From Novosphingobium sp. FKTRR1 (lineage in GTDB: Bacteria; Pseudomonadota; Alphaproteobacteria; Sphingomonadales; Sphingomonadaceae), in the NCBI RefSeq assembly GCF_020404405.1, contig NZ_JAIZDA010000007.1, positions 62,001-126,000 on the forward strand: 64,000 nt of DNA, in the 5' to 3' direction. The notes below the pieces were generated by a model. That model searched no databases. It saw nothing but the letters and a program-made list of their open reading frames with translations, and was not told the origin of the DNA. Both the position numbers and the translations under genes were made by a program. The stretch's first letter is position 1. Each line of letters begins with the position of its first letter. Shown in pieces: positions 38,843 through 47,997 of this stretch.

Positions 38843-41287
38843 TTACTTGCCGAAGTGGTACGTTGCGGTGACGCCCCAGGTACGCGGTTTGGCATAGACG
38901 CCCAGCACATCGCCCCAGAAGGTCGATCCGTCGAAGGCGTACACCCGGTACTTGCGCTCGAACAGGTTGTTCACGAACACCGCCAGATCAAGATTGGTGC
39001 CCTTGGGCGTCAGACCGATCCGCGCGTTTTCGACGTGATAGGCCTTTTCCTGCTCGACCGGGGCGCACATCACCGTGAAGCAGAACTTGCCCGTGTAAAG
39101 CGCATCGGCCTGAACCGAGGCGCGGCCAATGCCGGTCTCGAACTCATAACGCACCAGCGCATTGCCCGAGAAGCCCGGTGCCTGCGGCAGGTTGTGCGTG
39201 ACCGAGGTCGCGCCATCGGGCAGCAGCACGTTCTTGACTTCGCTGTCCTGAACCGCGCCGCTCAGTTGCAGCGTCAGCCCGTCGACCGGATGGCTCGTCA
39301 GGTCGGCCTCGATCCCCTTGATCTTGGCCGGCAGGTTGCGCACCACTTGTGCCGCGAACACCTGCACGAACGCCTGATAGTTCTGATAATCATAGTAGAA
39401 CGCGGCCAGGTTGAACTGGGTAAAGCCGCCGATCTTGGCCTTCACGCCCACTTCATAGGCGTTGAGCGTTTCGGGGCGGTAGGGGATGTTGTTGATCGTG
39501 TCGATCAACTGGCCGGGGAAGGGCGTACCGGTCGAGAAGGTGAAGCCGCCCGACTTCGAACCGCGGTTGTAGCTGGCATAGATCAGCGTGTCCGGAGTCG
39601 GCTTGAAGTCGATTTCGGCGCGTGCGGTCACGCCGCTGAAGCTGGGTTCTGCCGCCGAAGGGCTGATCGTCACGCCCGATGCGCCGCTGCCGGTGCTCCA
39701 CGAACCCGGCGTCACCGTGCCGGTCAAGTCGGTGTAGGAGATGCGGTCCGGCCCGAAGTGCAGCGACAAAGCGTAGGGCCCGCTGGGGGCTACCGCGTCA
39801 TAGAAGCCGCGCTTCTTGTCGTGCCAGTAACGCACGCCGCCGATCAGCTTCCACTTGTCGGAGAACTTCCATTCGTCCTGCGCAAAGAAGGCGAAGCTTT
39901 CGGTGCGCTGGGTGAACGAGACGATCGGATCGTAGCCGTCGAACGGCGTGGCGTACTTGGCCTTGAACTTGCCGTCGATGATCATGCCGAAGCCGCCAAA
40001 GGTCAGGTAGTTCTGGCCGAAGGTTGCGGCGGCGCGCAGTTCCTGCGTGTACTGGCTGGTGTTAGCCCGCTGATAGAACACCGTGCCCGATTCATAGCAG
40101 GTGACGCTTTGCGCAGGCGCCGCGCACGGGGCCGGGCTGCGCGGATCGCCAAATTCGACATAGGGCAGTTCGGGCACGCCATCGCCCTGCTCGATGTAGA
40201 ACTTCTTCAGGTGCTGGTAATCGGTGATCGACGTGACATCGAACGCGCCAAGGTGCGCGTCGAGGCGCAGCGTGGCGCCGAACACCTTGCGGTCGACATA
40301 AGCGTCGCCAGTGCCCGCCGTGCGCCAGGGGTTGCCGCCCTGCGACGGGGTAATCGACGGGTTCTGGTAACCGTTGCCGGTGGTGCCCACGGTGCCCCAG
40401 TACGAACACGCCTCGTTCACGCCAAGGAATTCGCCCTGGAACTGCGCGTTGGGGCAGGCGGGGGCGAGGGTGTAGTTGCCGGCCTGCCGCTCCTTGTCAG
40501 CCTCGGTATAGCGCAGCGTCAGCTTGGCCTTGAAGTCGGCGCTGGGCTTCCATTGCACGATGCCGCGCAGCGCCCAGTGGTTGTCGGCACCGCGATCGGC
40601 TTGGCCCGGCGTGATGTTCTTGATGTAGCCGTCATCGCGCGTGTACTGGCCCGAGATGCGTGCGGTCAGGTTCGGCGCCAGCGCGCCTGACACGGCACCT
40701 TCGATGATCGCCTGATTGTAGCGGCCATATGTGGTCGACAGGTAGCCATCGAGCTGTTCGGTCGGCTGGGCCGAGATGAATTGCACTGCGCCGCCGGTGG
40801 CGTTGCGGCCGAACAGGGTTCCTTGCGGGCCGCGCAGCGCCTCGATGCGGGCAAGGTCGAACACCGGGAAGCTGGCCGCCGTGATCGACGAGGTATAGCT
40901 ATCGTCCTGATAGACCGCGACCGGCGGTTCCTGCTGATCGCCATAGTCGTTCTGCGACACGCCGCGAATGTTGTACACCACCTGCGACGAGCCATAGGCG
41001 TTGAACTTCAGGTTCGGCACCGCGCGCACCACGTCGGTGGCATTGGTGATGTTGAGCGACTTGATGTCCTTGCTCGACAGCACCGATACCGCGATGCCAA
41101 CATCGTTGACCTTCTGTTCGCGCCGCTGCGCCGTCACGACGATTTCGCCCGCTGCCACGGCGGCTCCATCAGCCTGCGGAGCGGTCGATTGTGCGAAAGC
41201 CGGGCTGCCAGCGCCCAGCACGAGGCCCAGTGCGAGCGCCGTGCCCGCCGTGCCGATGAAACGATTCTTCCCCTTGAGCGCTGCCAT
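38843..41287 (-). CDS. TonB-dependent outer-membrane receptor, first
   Basis: 814 residues. Signal peptide (about 1-32, cleavage after AFA), then the plug with EIVVTAQRREQKVNDV and LRGPQGTLFGRNATGGA, then a 22-strand-type barrel ending in VTATYHFGK. The ATG at 41287 has GGGAGG about 6 nt upstream. It should import a specific ligand using TonB energy. As head of the choline/betaine operon it may bring in choline-containing or related larger molecules; small choline itself usually passes porins, so the ligand is uncertain. Confidence 0.9.
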   Translation of the reverse strand: MAALKGKNRFIGTAGTALALGLVLGAGSPAFAQSTAPQADGAAVAAGEIVVTAQRREQKVNDVGIAVSVLSSKDIKSLNITNATDVVRAVPNLKFNAYGSSQVVYNIRGVSQNDYGDQQEPPVAVYQDDSYTSSITAASFPVFDLARIEALRGPQGTLFGRNATGGAVQFISAQPTEQLDGYLSTTYGRYNQAIIEGAVSGALAPNLTARISGQYTRDDGYIKNITPGQADRGADNHWALRGIVQWKPSADFKAKLTLRYTEADKERQAGNYTLAPACPNAQFQGEFLGVNEACSYWGTVGTTGNGYQNPSITPSQGGNPWRTAGTGDAYVDRKVFGATLRLDAHLGAFDVTSITDYQHLKKFYIEQGDGVPELPYVEFGDPRSPAPCAAPAQSVTCYESGTVFYQRANTSQYTQELRAAATFGQNYLTFGGFGMIIDGKFKAKYATPFDGYDPIVSFTQRTESFAFFAQDEWKFSDKWKLIGGVRYWHDKKRGFYDAVAPSGPYALSLHFGPDRISYTDLTGTVTPGSWSTGSGASGVTISPSAAEPSFSGVTARAEIDFKPTPDTLIYASYNRGSKSGGFTFSTGTPFPGQLIDTINNIPYRPETLNAYEVGVKAKIGGFTQFNLAAFYYDYQNYQAFVQVFAAQVVRNLPAKIKGIEADLTSHPVDGLTLQLSGAVQDSEVKNVLLPDGATSVTHNLPQAPGFSGNALVRYEFETGIGRASVQADALYTGKFCFTVMCAPVEQEKAYHVENARIGLTPKGTNLDLAVFVNNLFERKYRVYAFDGSTFWGDVLGVYAKPRTWGVTATYHFGK

Positions 41288-41686
41288 GATGACCTCCCTG
41301 GGTGCCGATCCGCTGTCGGCACGCTCTGTAGGGGAAAGGTGCCGCATTGCCTGCCGTGCGGCAAGAATGCGCGGGCAAAAGGATGGTGCATGAAAAATGC
41401 CCAAATGTCATGAAAATGAATTAAAATCATGAGGTTAGGCGTCTATGTGTGGATTACTTACGCTGATTCTACAGATAAGAATCTTCAATAGATGACGCGA
41501 TCGAGCGCTCGCCGTGCCGTTGGCGCCAGCAGTCCGGCCTTGCGGATCTGGTCATGCCTGGCAGTTATGGCCCCTTCCGATTTTTCGGCTTGCGCTTGGC
41601 GGCAAGACCGTATCCGTTCGGACTACCGGTATGGCGGGTTGGGAACGGGGTGGCGATATGGCAGGAAGTGCGATCAGGGCTGGCCG
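41288..41686. other. Divergent intergenic region between TonB receptor and MDR oxidoreductase
   Basis: This 399-nt stretch has no convincing coding content. It is AT-rich around 41390-41440, where the receptor promoter probably lies, although no clear -35/-10 pair stands out. A dyad is recorded separately at 41465-41483. Confidence 0.55.
41465..41483. promoter_or_regulatory. Inverted repeat, candidate operator in the divergent region
   Basis: GATTCT-N7-AGAATC, a perfect 6+7+6 inverted repeat. It sits about 180 nt upstream of the receptor start and about 200 nt upstream of the MDR gene start. The 7-nt spacer is the same as in the dyad at 33886-33902, but the arms differ, so a shared regulator is not shown. 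Confidence 0.35.
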
Positions 41687-42766
41687 ATGATCCCGGTAAT
41701 GATGCAGGCGGTGCTGCTGACCGGCAACGGCGGTTTTGATATGCTGAGCCTGCGCAACGATGTGCCGGTGCCGGTTCCCGGTCCGCACGATGTGCTGGTC
41801 CGCGTTCGGGCGGCCGGGGTCAACAACACCGACATCAACACGCGCACTGCGTGGTATTCCAAGGGAGTGACCGAGGCGACGCAGACCGGCGGCGCCGATG
41901 GTTTTGCCGCCGCCCGCAGCGAGGATTCGGGCTGGACCGGCGCGGCACCGGCATTCCCGCGCATTCAGGGCGCGGACGCTGCTGGACGGATCGTGGCCGC
42001 AGGGGCTGCGATCGATCCGGCACGCATCGGCGAACGGGTGCTGGTTGAGCCGGTTTTTCGCGGCTCCAGCCGCTTTGCGGCAACTTATTTCGGGTCGGAA
42101 GTGGACGGCGCCTTTGCCCAGTATGCGCTTGTCCCGGCGGTCCACGCCCACCGCATCGAAACAGGGCTGAGCGATGTCGAACTCGCCTCGTTCCCTTGTG
42201 CTTATGGGGCGGCGGAGAACATGTTGACCCGCGCTGCTGTCGTCGCGCGTGAGCGGGTGCTGATCACTGGCGCATCGGGCGGCGTCGGCTCGGCAGCGGT
42301 GCAACTGGCGCATCGGCGCGGGGCCAGCGTCGTCGCCGTGGCAGCAGCAGACAAGGCGGCGGAGGTTGCCGCACTTGGTGCCGCACACGTCATCGACCGC
42401 ACGGCCGACCCCCGCGAACTGTTCGGCCACGACCATTTCGACGTGGTGATCGATGTGGTCGGCGGCAGCGGCTTTCCTGCGCTGCTCGACGTCCTAAAAC
42501 GCGGCGGGCGCTATGCCGTGGCAGGCGCCATCGCCGGGCCTGTGGTAGACCTCGACTTGCGCACGCTCTACCTCAAGGACCAGACCCTGCTGGGCTGCAC
42601 GATCCTTGCGCCTGAGGTGTTTCCCGCTCTTGTCGGCTATATCGAACGCGGCGAAATACGTCCGCTGGTGGCCGCGACGTATCCCCTTGCCGACATCGTT
42701 GCCGCGCAGCGCGCTTTTCTGGAAAAGCGCCACGTCGGCAAGATAGTTCTTGTACCCGGAGACTGA
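41687..42766 (+). CDS. MDR-family oxidoreductase, quinone-reductase-like
   Basis: 359 residues. The N-terminal GroES-like domain has VRVRAAGVNNTDINTR and GADAAGRIVAAG; the nucleotide-binding motif is ITGASGGVGSAAVQLA. The structural zinc cysteines of true alcohol dehydrogenases are not seen, so an NADPH quinone oxidoreductase type is likely. The ATG at 41687 has AGGG about 7 nt upstream; ATGs at 41699 and 41702 are alternatives. It is followed after 1 nt by a 3-hydroxyisobutyrate dehydrogenase-like gene. Substrate unknown. Confidence 0.82.
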   Translation: MIPVMMQAVLLTGNGGFDMLSLRNDVPVPVPGPHDVLVRVRAAGVNNTDINTRTAWYSKGVTEATQTGGADGFAAARSEDSGWTGAAPAFPRIQGADAAGRIVAAGAAIDPARIGERVLVEPVFRGSSRFAATYFGSEVDGAFAQYALVPAVHAHRIETGLSDVELASFPCAYGAAENMLTRAAVVARERVLITGASGGVGSAAVQLAHRRGASVVAVAAADKAAEVAALGAAHVIDRTADPRELFGHDHFDVVIDVVGGSGFPALLDVLKRGGRYAVAGAIAGPVVDLDLRTLYLKDQTLLGCTILAPEVFPALVGYIERGEIRPLVAATYPLADIVAAQRAFLEKRHVGKIVLVPGD

Positions 42767-42767
42767 C

Positions 42768-43727
42768 ATGGCTTTGAAAATCGGATTCATCGGACTGGGC
42801 AACGTCGGCGGCAAGCTGGCCGGAAGTCTTGTCCGCAATGGCCATGATGTGACGGTGCGCGACCTTGACCCGGTGCTGGTCGACGGTTTCGTCGCGCGCG
42901 GGGCCAAGGCGGCCGACAGCCCGCGCGAACTGGCCGAGGCGGTCGATGTGATCATCACCTGCCTGCCTTCACCCGCCGCCAGCGCTGCCGTGGCCGAAGG
43001 GCATGACGGCTTCCTGCCCGTCCTGCGCGAAGGCCAGGTCTGGCTGGAAATGAGCACGACCGACTACAACGAAGTGCTGCGACTGGGGGCGCTGGTGCAA
43101 GCGACCGGCGCTTTGTTCATGGAATGCCCCGTCTCGGGTGGGTGCCATCGTGCCGACACCGGCAACATCGCGATCTTCGCCGCCGGCCCCCGCGAAGGGT
43201 TCGAACGCGTGCTGCCCGTGCTCAAGACGCTGGGCCGCCGCATCCTGCACACCGGCGACTGGGGCACCGCTTCACAGTTGAAGGTGATGACCAACTACTT
43301 GTGCACCGCGCATCTGGTCGCGCTGGCCGAGGCGCTGACCGTGTGCAAGGCCATCGGGCTGGACATGAACACCACGTACGAGGCCATTCGCATTTCGTCG
43401 GGCAACAGCTTCGTGCACGAAACCGAAAGTCAGGTGATCCTGAACGGCAGCCGCGACATCAACTTTACCATGGATCTGGTCAGCAAGGACGTGGGCCTTT
43501 TCGACAAGATCGCGCAGGAAACCGGCGTTCCGGTCGAACTGTCACCGCTGATCGTGCGCCTGTTCAAGGAAGGCGAGGCCGCCTATGGCCCGCGCGAGCT
43601 GTCGCCCAACATCATCCGCCGTTACGAGGAACCGCTGGGCATCAAGGTGCTGGGCACCGGCTTCCCCGCCGAAATGGTCGACGATGAACCCGAAGAGCCG
43701 GGCTACGAAGTGGTGCCACGCCGGTAA
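42768..43727 (+). CDS. 3-hydroxyisobutyrate dehydrogenase-like NAD(P) enzyme
   Basis: 319 residues of the beta-hydroxyacid dehydrogenase family. The Rossmann motif GFIGLGNVGGKLAG, the substrate motif ECPVSGGCHRADTGN and the catalytic Lys in LKVMTNYL are all present. The family reduces or oxidises small hydroxyacids such as 3-hydroxyisobutyrate or tartronate semialdehyde. It is paired with the MDR enzyme upstream. The C-terminus is somewhat longer than usual and acidic. The exact substrate cannot be read from sequence. Confidence 0.85.
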   Translation: MALKIGFIGLGNVGGKLAGSLVRNGHDVTVRDLDPVLVDGFVARGAKAADSPRELAEAVDVIITCLPSPAASAAVAEGHDGFLPVLREGQVWLEMSTTDYNEVLRLGALVQATGALFMECPVSGGCHRADTGNIAIFAAGPREGFERVLPVLKTLGRRILHTGDWGTASQLKVMTNYLCTAHLVALAEALTVCKAIGLDMNTTYEAIRISSGNSFVHETESQVILNGSRDINFTMDLVSKDVGLFDKIAQETGVPVELSPLIVRLFKEGEAAYGPRELSPNIIRRYEEPLGIKVLGTGFPAEMVDDEPEEPGYEVVPRR

Positions 43728-43776
43728 GGCGGTTAAAGTACGAGCTGGGGGGACTGAGGTAGGGTAGACGAATTTA

Positions 43777-43831
43777 CCCCAGTTTCACCCCAGTTTCACC
43801 CCAGTTTCACCCCAGTTTCACCCCAGTTTCA
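43777..43831. repeat. 11-bp tandem repeat, five copies, over the second GMC gene's stop
   Basis: Five perfect units of CCCCAGTTTCA from 43777 to 43831. On the minus strand the unit is TGAAACTGGGG; the fourth copy supplies the stop of the GMC gene and the fifth encodes its last residues. Because 11 is not a multiple of 3, gain or loss of units shifts the reading frame beyond the first stop. Confidence 0.92.
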
Positions 43832-45431
43832 CCAGTGCCGCACCCTTTTCGGCGACCATCACCGTTGGGGCATTGGTGTTGCCCGAGGTGACGGTGGGGA
43901 AGATCGAGGCGTCGATCACGCGCAGACCGCCGATGCCGTGTACGCGCAATGCATTGTCCACCACCGAGGTCGCCGGGTCCGGCCCCATGATGCAGGTGGA
44001 CGTGGGGTGATAGACGGTATCGGCGCGCTCGCGGAAATCGGCCAGCAAAGCCTCGTCGCCCTGAATTTCGGCGCCCGGCACCAGTTCCTCGGTGATGATG
44101 TCCGACAGCGGCGCGCTGGCGACGATGGTGCGCAGCAACCGCACCCCGATCCGCGCCTGCTCGACGTCGTGATCGGTGGCAAGGTAGTTGGGATGAATGG
44201 CGGGCTTGGCGAATGGGTCAGCCGTGGTGATTTCCAGATGGCCCCGGCTGGTCGGGCGGCAGGCGTTGAAACTCAACAGGAAAGCGGGGAACGGGTCAGG
44301 ATTGAGCAAACGCCGCGCCGCGATGGGCGTGCGGGTATAGCTGACCGGGCTGAAATAGAGCTGGTGCGTCGGGTGTGGATCGGCTGCATTGCCGCGCACG
44401 AAACCGCCCGCCTGATTGACGCTCATCGACAATGGCCCACGCCGGTCGAACAGATAGCGCAAGCCTGCCAACAGCTTGCCGCTGAACGGGCCAAGCACGT
44501 TGTTCAGCGTCGGCACGCTGGTGCGGTAGAAATAGCTGACCGCCAGATGGTCCTGCAAGTTGCGGCCGACAGCGGGCAGTGCCTGCACCACCGGAATGCC
44601 CTTGTCCTGCAACAAGGCGGGATCACCCACGCCCGACAGTTGCAGCAATTGCGGTGAGCCGATGGCGCCAGCGCACAGGATGACCTCGCGCCGCGCCCGG
44701 ATGATCCGCTCGCGCCCGCCCTTGCGATAGGCCACGCCTACCGCCTTGCGCCCTTCGAACACGATGCGCGTGGCGTGCGCCTTCTTGATCAGGTGCAGGT
44801 TGGGGCGCTTGCGCACAGGGTGGTAATAGGCGTTGGCAGTCGATGCACGCCAACCACCGCGCGTGGTGATCTGGTAGATGCCGAAGCCTTCGCCATCCAA
44901 CCCGTTGAAGTCGGGCGTCACCGGATAGCCGAGTTCGCGCCCGGTGTTCAGGAACCAGTTGCACAAAGGATGGACGCGCGCGGAAATGTCGGTGACATGC
45001 TGCGGGCCGCCCGCGCCGTGCCGTTCGCTGGGGCCAAGGTCGTGATCCTCGGTGCGGATGAACCAGGGCAGCACATCGTCCCAGTCCCAGCCAAGGTTCC
45101 CAGCCGCCCGCCAGTCGCGGAAATCCTGCGGAAAGCCGCGCACGTGCACCATGGCATTGATAGAGCCCGATCCGCCGACGACCTTGCCGCGCGGCCAGTA
45201 ACTGCTGCGCCCGCCAAGGCCCGCGATCGGCTGGGTGTCGAACATCCAGTTGATGCGCGGGTCAAAGAAAGTGCGGCCATAACCGATGGGCAACTGGATC
45301 CAGATCGACAAGTCCGATCCGCCTGCCTCCAGCAGCGCAACCTTGCACCACGGGTCTTCGGACAAGCGGCTGGCGACGACGCACCCGGCCGTTCCTGCAC
45401 CCACGATGACGTAGTCGGCTTCCTCGATCAT
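43818..45431 (-). CDS. GMC-family FAD oxidoreductase, second
   Basis: 537 residues. FAD motif VIVGAGTAGCVVASRLS; GKVVGGSGSINAMVHVRG; the active-site region YHPTSTCIMG; and a C-terminal SGNTNAPTVMVAEKGA. It differs from BetA in the choline-specific segments, so it oxidises another alcohol, perhaps a sugar, polyol or aliphatic alcohol. Its ATG overlaps the enolase-superfamily gene by 4 nt. The stop lies inside an 11-bp tandem repeat. Confidence 0.88.
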   Translation of the reverse strand: MIEEADYVIVGAGTAGCVVASRLSEDPWCKVALLEAGGSDLSIWIQLPIGYGRTFFDPRINWMFDTQPIAGLGGRSSYWPRGKVVGGSGSINAMVHVRGFPQDFRDWRAAGNLGWDWDDVLPWFIRTEDHDLGPSERHGAGGPQHVTDISARVHPLCNWFLNTGRELGYPVTPDFNGLDGEGFGIYQITTRGGWRASTANAYYHPVRKRPNLHLIKKAHATRIVFEGRKAVGVAYRKGGRERIIRARREVILCAGAIGSPQLLQLSGVGDPALLQDKGIPVVQALPAVGRNLQDHLAVSYFYRTSVPTLNNVLGPFSGKLLAGLRYLFDRRGPLSMSVNQAGGFVRGNAADPHPTHQLYFSPVSYTRTPIAARRLLNPDPFPAFLLSFNACRPTSRGHLEITTADPFAKPAIHPNYLATDHDVEQARIGVRLLRTIVASAPLSDIITEELVPGAEIQGDEALLADFRERADTVYHPTSTCIMGPDPATSVVDNALRVHGIGGLRVIDASIFPTVTSGNTNAPTVMVAEKGAALVKLG

Positions 45432-46615
45432 CGGACCGGATGCTGCGTCATCTCAAGGTGCAGCATCGTGCCGGTATAGGGATTGGCGCGCGCTACATCC
45501 TCATCCAGCTCGACGCCAAGGCCCGGCTCGTCGGACGGGATGACGTTACCCTGTTCGAAGTGGATCGGTTTTTTCAGGATCTGGGCATGGAAGCCGCCCC
45601 AATCCTCGATCCCTTCCAAAATCAGGAAGTTGGGCGAACAGGCCGCCAACTGGATATTGGCGGCGCCCACCACGGGGCCACAGTACAGGTGAGGGGCAAT
45701 CTGCACGTGCCGCGCCTCGGCCATCCCGGCAATCTTCTTGGCCTCAAGCAGGCCACCCACCCGGCCAAGGTTGACCTGCAGGATCGCCGCCGCACCGCAA
45801 TCGAGCAGGCGGGCAAAGTCGTACTTGGTCGCCAGCCGTTCTCCCGTGGCGATGGGGATCGACGTGGCGCGCGCAACTTTGGCCATTTCCTCGGGCGCGT
45901 CGGGCGGTACGGGCTCTTCCAGCCACAGCGGATCGTAGGGTTCCAGCCTGCGCGCCAGCCGGATCGCACCCGCTGCGGTCATCTGCCCGTGGGTGCCGAA
46001 CAGCAGGTCGGCGCGACTGCCCACCGCCTCGCGCAACTGGCGGGCAAAGCGTTCGGACAGATCGAGCGCTTCAAGCGACAACTGCCGCCCGTCGAAAGCG
46101 GAGTACGGCCCGGCCGGATCGAACTTGAGCGCGGTGAAGCCCAGCGACAGGTATTCGGCCGCGCGTTCCGCCGCCAGATCTGGATCGTGATAGACGTCGG
46201 TCCGGTCCCCGGGGCGCGGGTAGATGTAGGTATAGGTGCGCAAGGTTTCGTGCACCCGGCCGCCCAGCAATTTGTGCACCGGCTGGCCGGCCGCCTTGCC
46301 CACGATATCCCAGCACGCCATTTCCAGCGCGCTCAGCACGCCCGACATGGTCAGGTCGGGGTGCTGGGTGAACCCGCTGGAATAGGCGCGACGCCACAGA
46401 GCCTCGATATCGTGCGGATCGGTGCCCGCGCCGTAACGGGCGAACACGTCCTCGATCAGCCGGGCCACCAGATGCGGCTCGAACGGCACGCCATAGGCCT
46501 CGCCAACGCCGCTGATGCCACACGCGGTGGTCAGCTTGACGAACACGAAGTAGCGCCCGCCGAAACCGGGTGGCGGATTGCCGACAACGAACGTGGCGAT
46601 GTCCTGAAGCTTCAT
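45428..46615 (-). CDS. Enolase-superfamily enzyme, mandelate racemase subgroup
   Basis: 395 residues. The N-terminal capping domain is followed by the barrel with TALKFDPAGPY, LLFGTHGQMT, WLEEPVPPD (metal-ligand Glu), ATGERLATKYD and IAPHLYCGP (catalytic His region). This set fits acid-sugar dehydratases of the mandelate racemase subgroup. It is coupled to the GMC gene (ATGA) and 31 nt downstream of an MFS carrier. A dehydratase for a sugar acid or lactone-derived acid is likely; the substrate is not determined. Confidence 0.85.
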   Translation of the reverse strand: MKLQDIATFVVGNPPPGFGGRYFVFVKLTTACGISGVGEAYGVPFEPHLVARLIEDVFARYGAGTDPHDIEALWRRAYSSGFTQHPDLTMSGVLSALEMACWDIVGKAAGQPVHKLLGGRVHETLRTYTYIYPRPGDRTDVYHDPDLAAERAAEYLSLGFTALKFDPAGPYSAFDGRQLSLEALDLSERFARQLREAVGSRADLLFGTHGQMTAAGAIRLARRLEPYDPLWLEEPVPPDAPEEMAKVARATSIPIATGERLATKYDFARLLDCGAAAILQVNLGRVGGLLEAKKIAGMAEARHVQIAPHLYCGPVVGAANIQLAACSPNFLILEGIEDWGGFHAQILKKPIHFEQGNVIPSDEPGLGVELDEDVARANPYTGTMLHLEMTQHPVR

Positions 46616-46646
46616 GCGAACGCTCTGGCCTTGTCGCTGGTCCGGG

Positions 46647-47969
46647 TCAGTCGATCACGCCGATGGCGCGATGCTGGTCGGCCACGATCGTGCGAGCGGC
46701 CATGAAGTAGTGGAACGCTGCCCAGAAGCCCGTGGGGGCCAGGATCAGCAAGGCCGAGCGGAGTGATGCGGCATCCGCGCCGGCCGGCCCGGCAAACCAG
46801 TCGCTCAACAGGCCCACGCCTTGCGGGGCGATGATCAGGTTGAACACGTTGGCGATCAGCAGGGCGATGGCGCTGAACATGGCGCGCATCTTGGGCGGAG
46901 CAAGGTTCTGGCCGAGCGCGAATGCCGGACCGATGTAGAAGTAGACGGCGGGCACGAAGATCCACAGCGCCACTTTCGCCACGATCAGCGAATGGGTGTA
47001 ATAGGCGACGATCGATGGGATCGTGGCAAGCGCCGTCACAATCCCCAGCAGGTTCACGATCTTGCGCGGGTCGGTGTACGAAGGGCGCGCGAGCAACCAT
47101 GCGGTCAGCAGTGAGGCCGAGATGCCCATGACGAGATGGATCGGCCCGATGATGCCGCCAGCGGCGCCAACGTCGAGGTTGTAAGTGCGTTGCAGGAAAG
47201 TGGGCGTGAACCACATCAGGCCCCAACCCCACAGTGCCGAAACGCCGCTGCCCATGATTACGTGCACGGCGGACTTCTGGCTGACGCAAAAGCGCAATGT
47301 TTCAAGCACGGTAGGGTTGTCGCCATGGTCCTGCGGCTTGTCGAGGCACCCGCGCGAGGGTTCGCGAACGGTCAGCATGATCAGCCCGGCCAGCAGCACG
47401 CCGGGGATGCCGAGGATCAGGAACGCCGCGCGCCAGCCATAGGCATGCGCGGCGGCACCCGCCATATCCGCCCCCAGCCATGCCCCGATCGGGGCGCCAA
47501 GGCAGAAGATCGTCAGCGCCATCGGGCGCCGCGCAGCCGGAAAATAGTCGCACACGATCGAGTTGCACGACGGTGTGCCGCCTGCTTCGCCGATGCCCAC
47601 GCCGATACGCGCCAGCAGCAGTTGTGTGTAATTGCGCGACAATCCGCAAAGCGTGGTCATCACCGACCAGATCGTGATCGATGCGGCAAGCAGATTGCGG
47701 CGGTTGTAGCGGTCGGCGATCCACGACAGCGGAATGCCCATGGTCACATAGAAAAGCGCCAGTGACACGCCGGTCAGGAACGCGATGCCACTGTCGGTCA
47801 GGTGCAGTTCAAGCCGGATTTCCTCCAGCACCGTCGACATCACGTAACGGTCGGCGATGTTGATGGTATAGGCCAGCATCATCACGAACAGGACGTACCA
47901 GCGCACTGTGAATGAGCTGTTCAGCGCGCTTTCGGAATCAGCCGCACTTGTCATACCGATGCCTGCCAT
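46647..47969 (-). CDS. MFS transporter, Spinster-like
   Basis: 440 residues with about 12 hydrophobic segments. IADRYVMSTVLEEI in helix 1, WIADRYNRRNLL in loop 2-3 and ARIGVGIGEAGGTPS are MFS features of the Spinster-like branch common in sphingomonads. The ATG at 47969 has an AGGA-type site upstream; 47954 is an alternative. It probably imports the substrate of the neighbouring dehydratase and GMC enzyme. Confidence 0.85.
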   Translation of the reverse strand: MAGIGMTSAADSESALNSSFTVRWYVLFVMMLAYTINIADRYVMSTVLEEIRLELHLTDSGIAFLTGVSLALFYVTMGIPLSWIADRYNRRNLLAASITIWSVMTTLCGLSRNYTQLLLARIGVGIGEAGGTPSCNSIVCDYFPAARRPMALTIFCLGAPIGAWLGADMAGAAAHAYGWRAAFLILGIPGVLLAGLIMLTVREPSRGCLDKPQDHGDNPTVLETLRFCVSQKSAVHVIMGSGVSALWGWGLMWFTPTFLQRTYNLDVGAAGGIIGPIHLVMGISASLLTAWLLARPSYTDPRKIVNLLGIVTALATIPSIVAYYTHSLIVAKVALWIFVPAVYFYIGPAFALGQNLAPPKMRAMFSAIALLIANVFNLIIAPQGVGLLSDWFAGPAGADAASLRSALLILAPTGFWAAFHYFMAARTIVADQHRAIGVID

Positions 47970-47997
47970 TCGTGCCGTCCTGTCCTGATTGTCTGTG

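Noticed and set aside
43777..43831. CRISPR-like or attachment-site repeat
   Set aside because: Units are 11 bp, directly adjacent with no spacers and no associated genes; it is a simple tandem repeat.
45428..46615. Enolase-superfamily enzyme as a hydroxyproline-betaine epimerase linked to the demethylases
   Set aside because: Motifs fit acid-sugar dehydratases of the mandelate racemase subgroup, and the gene is in a separate block with MFS and GMC genes, so the betaine link is not supported.
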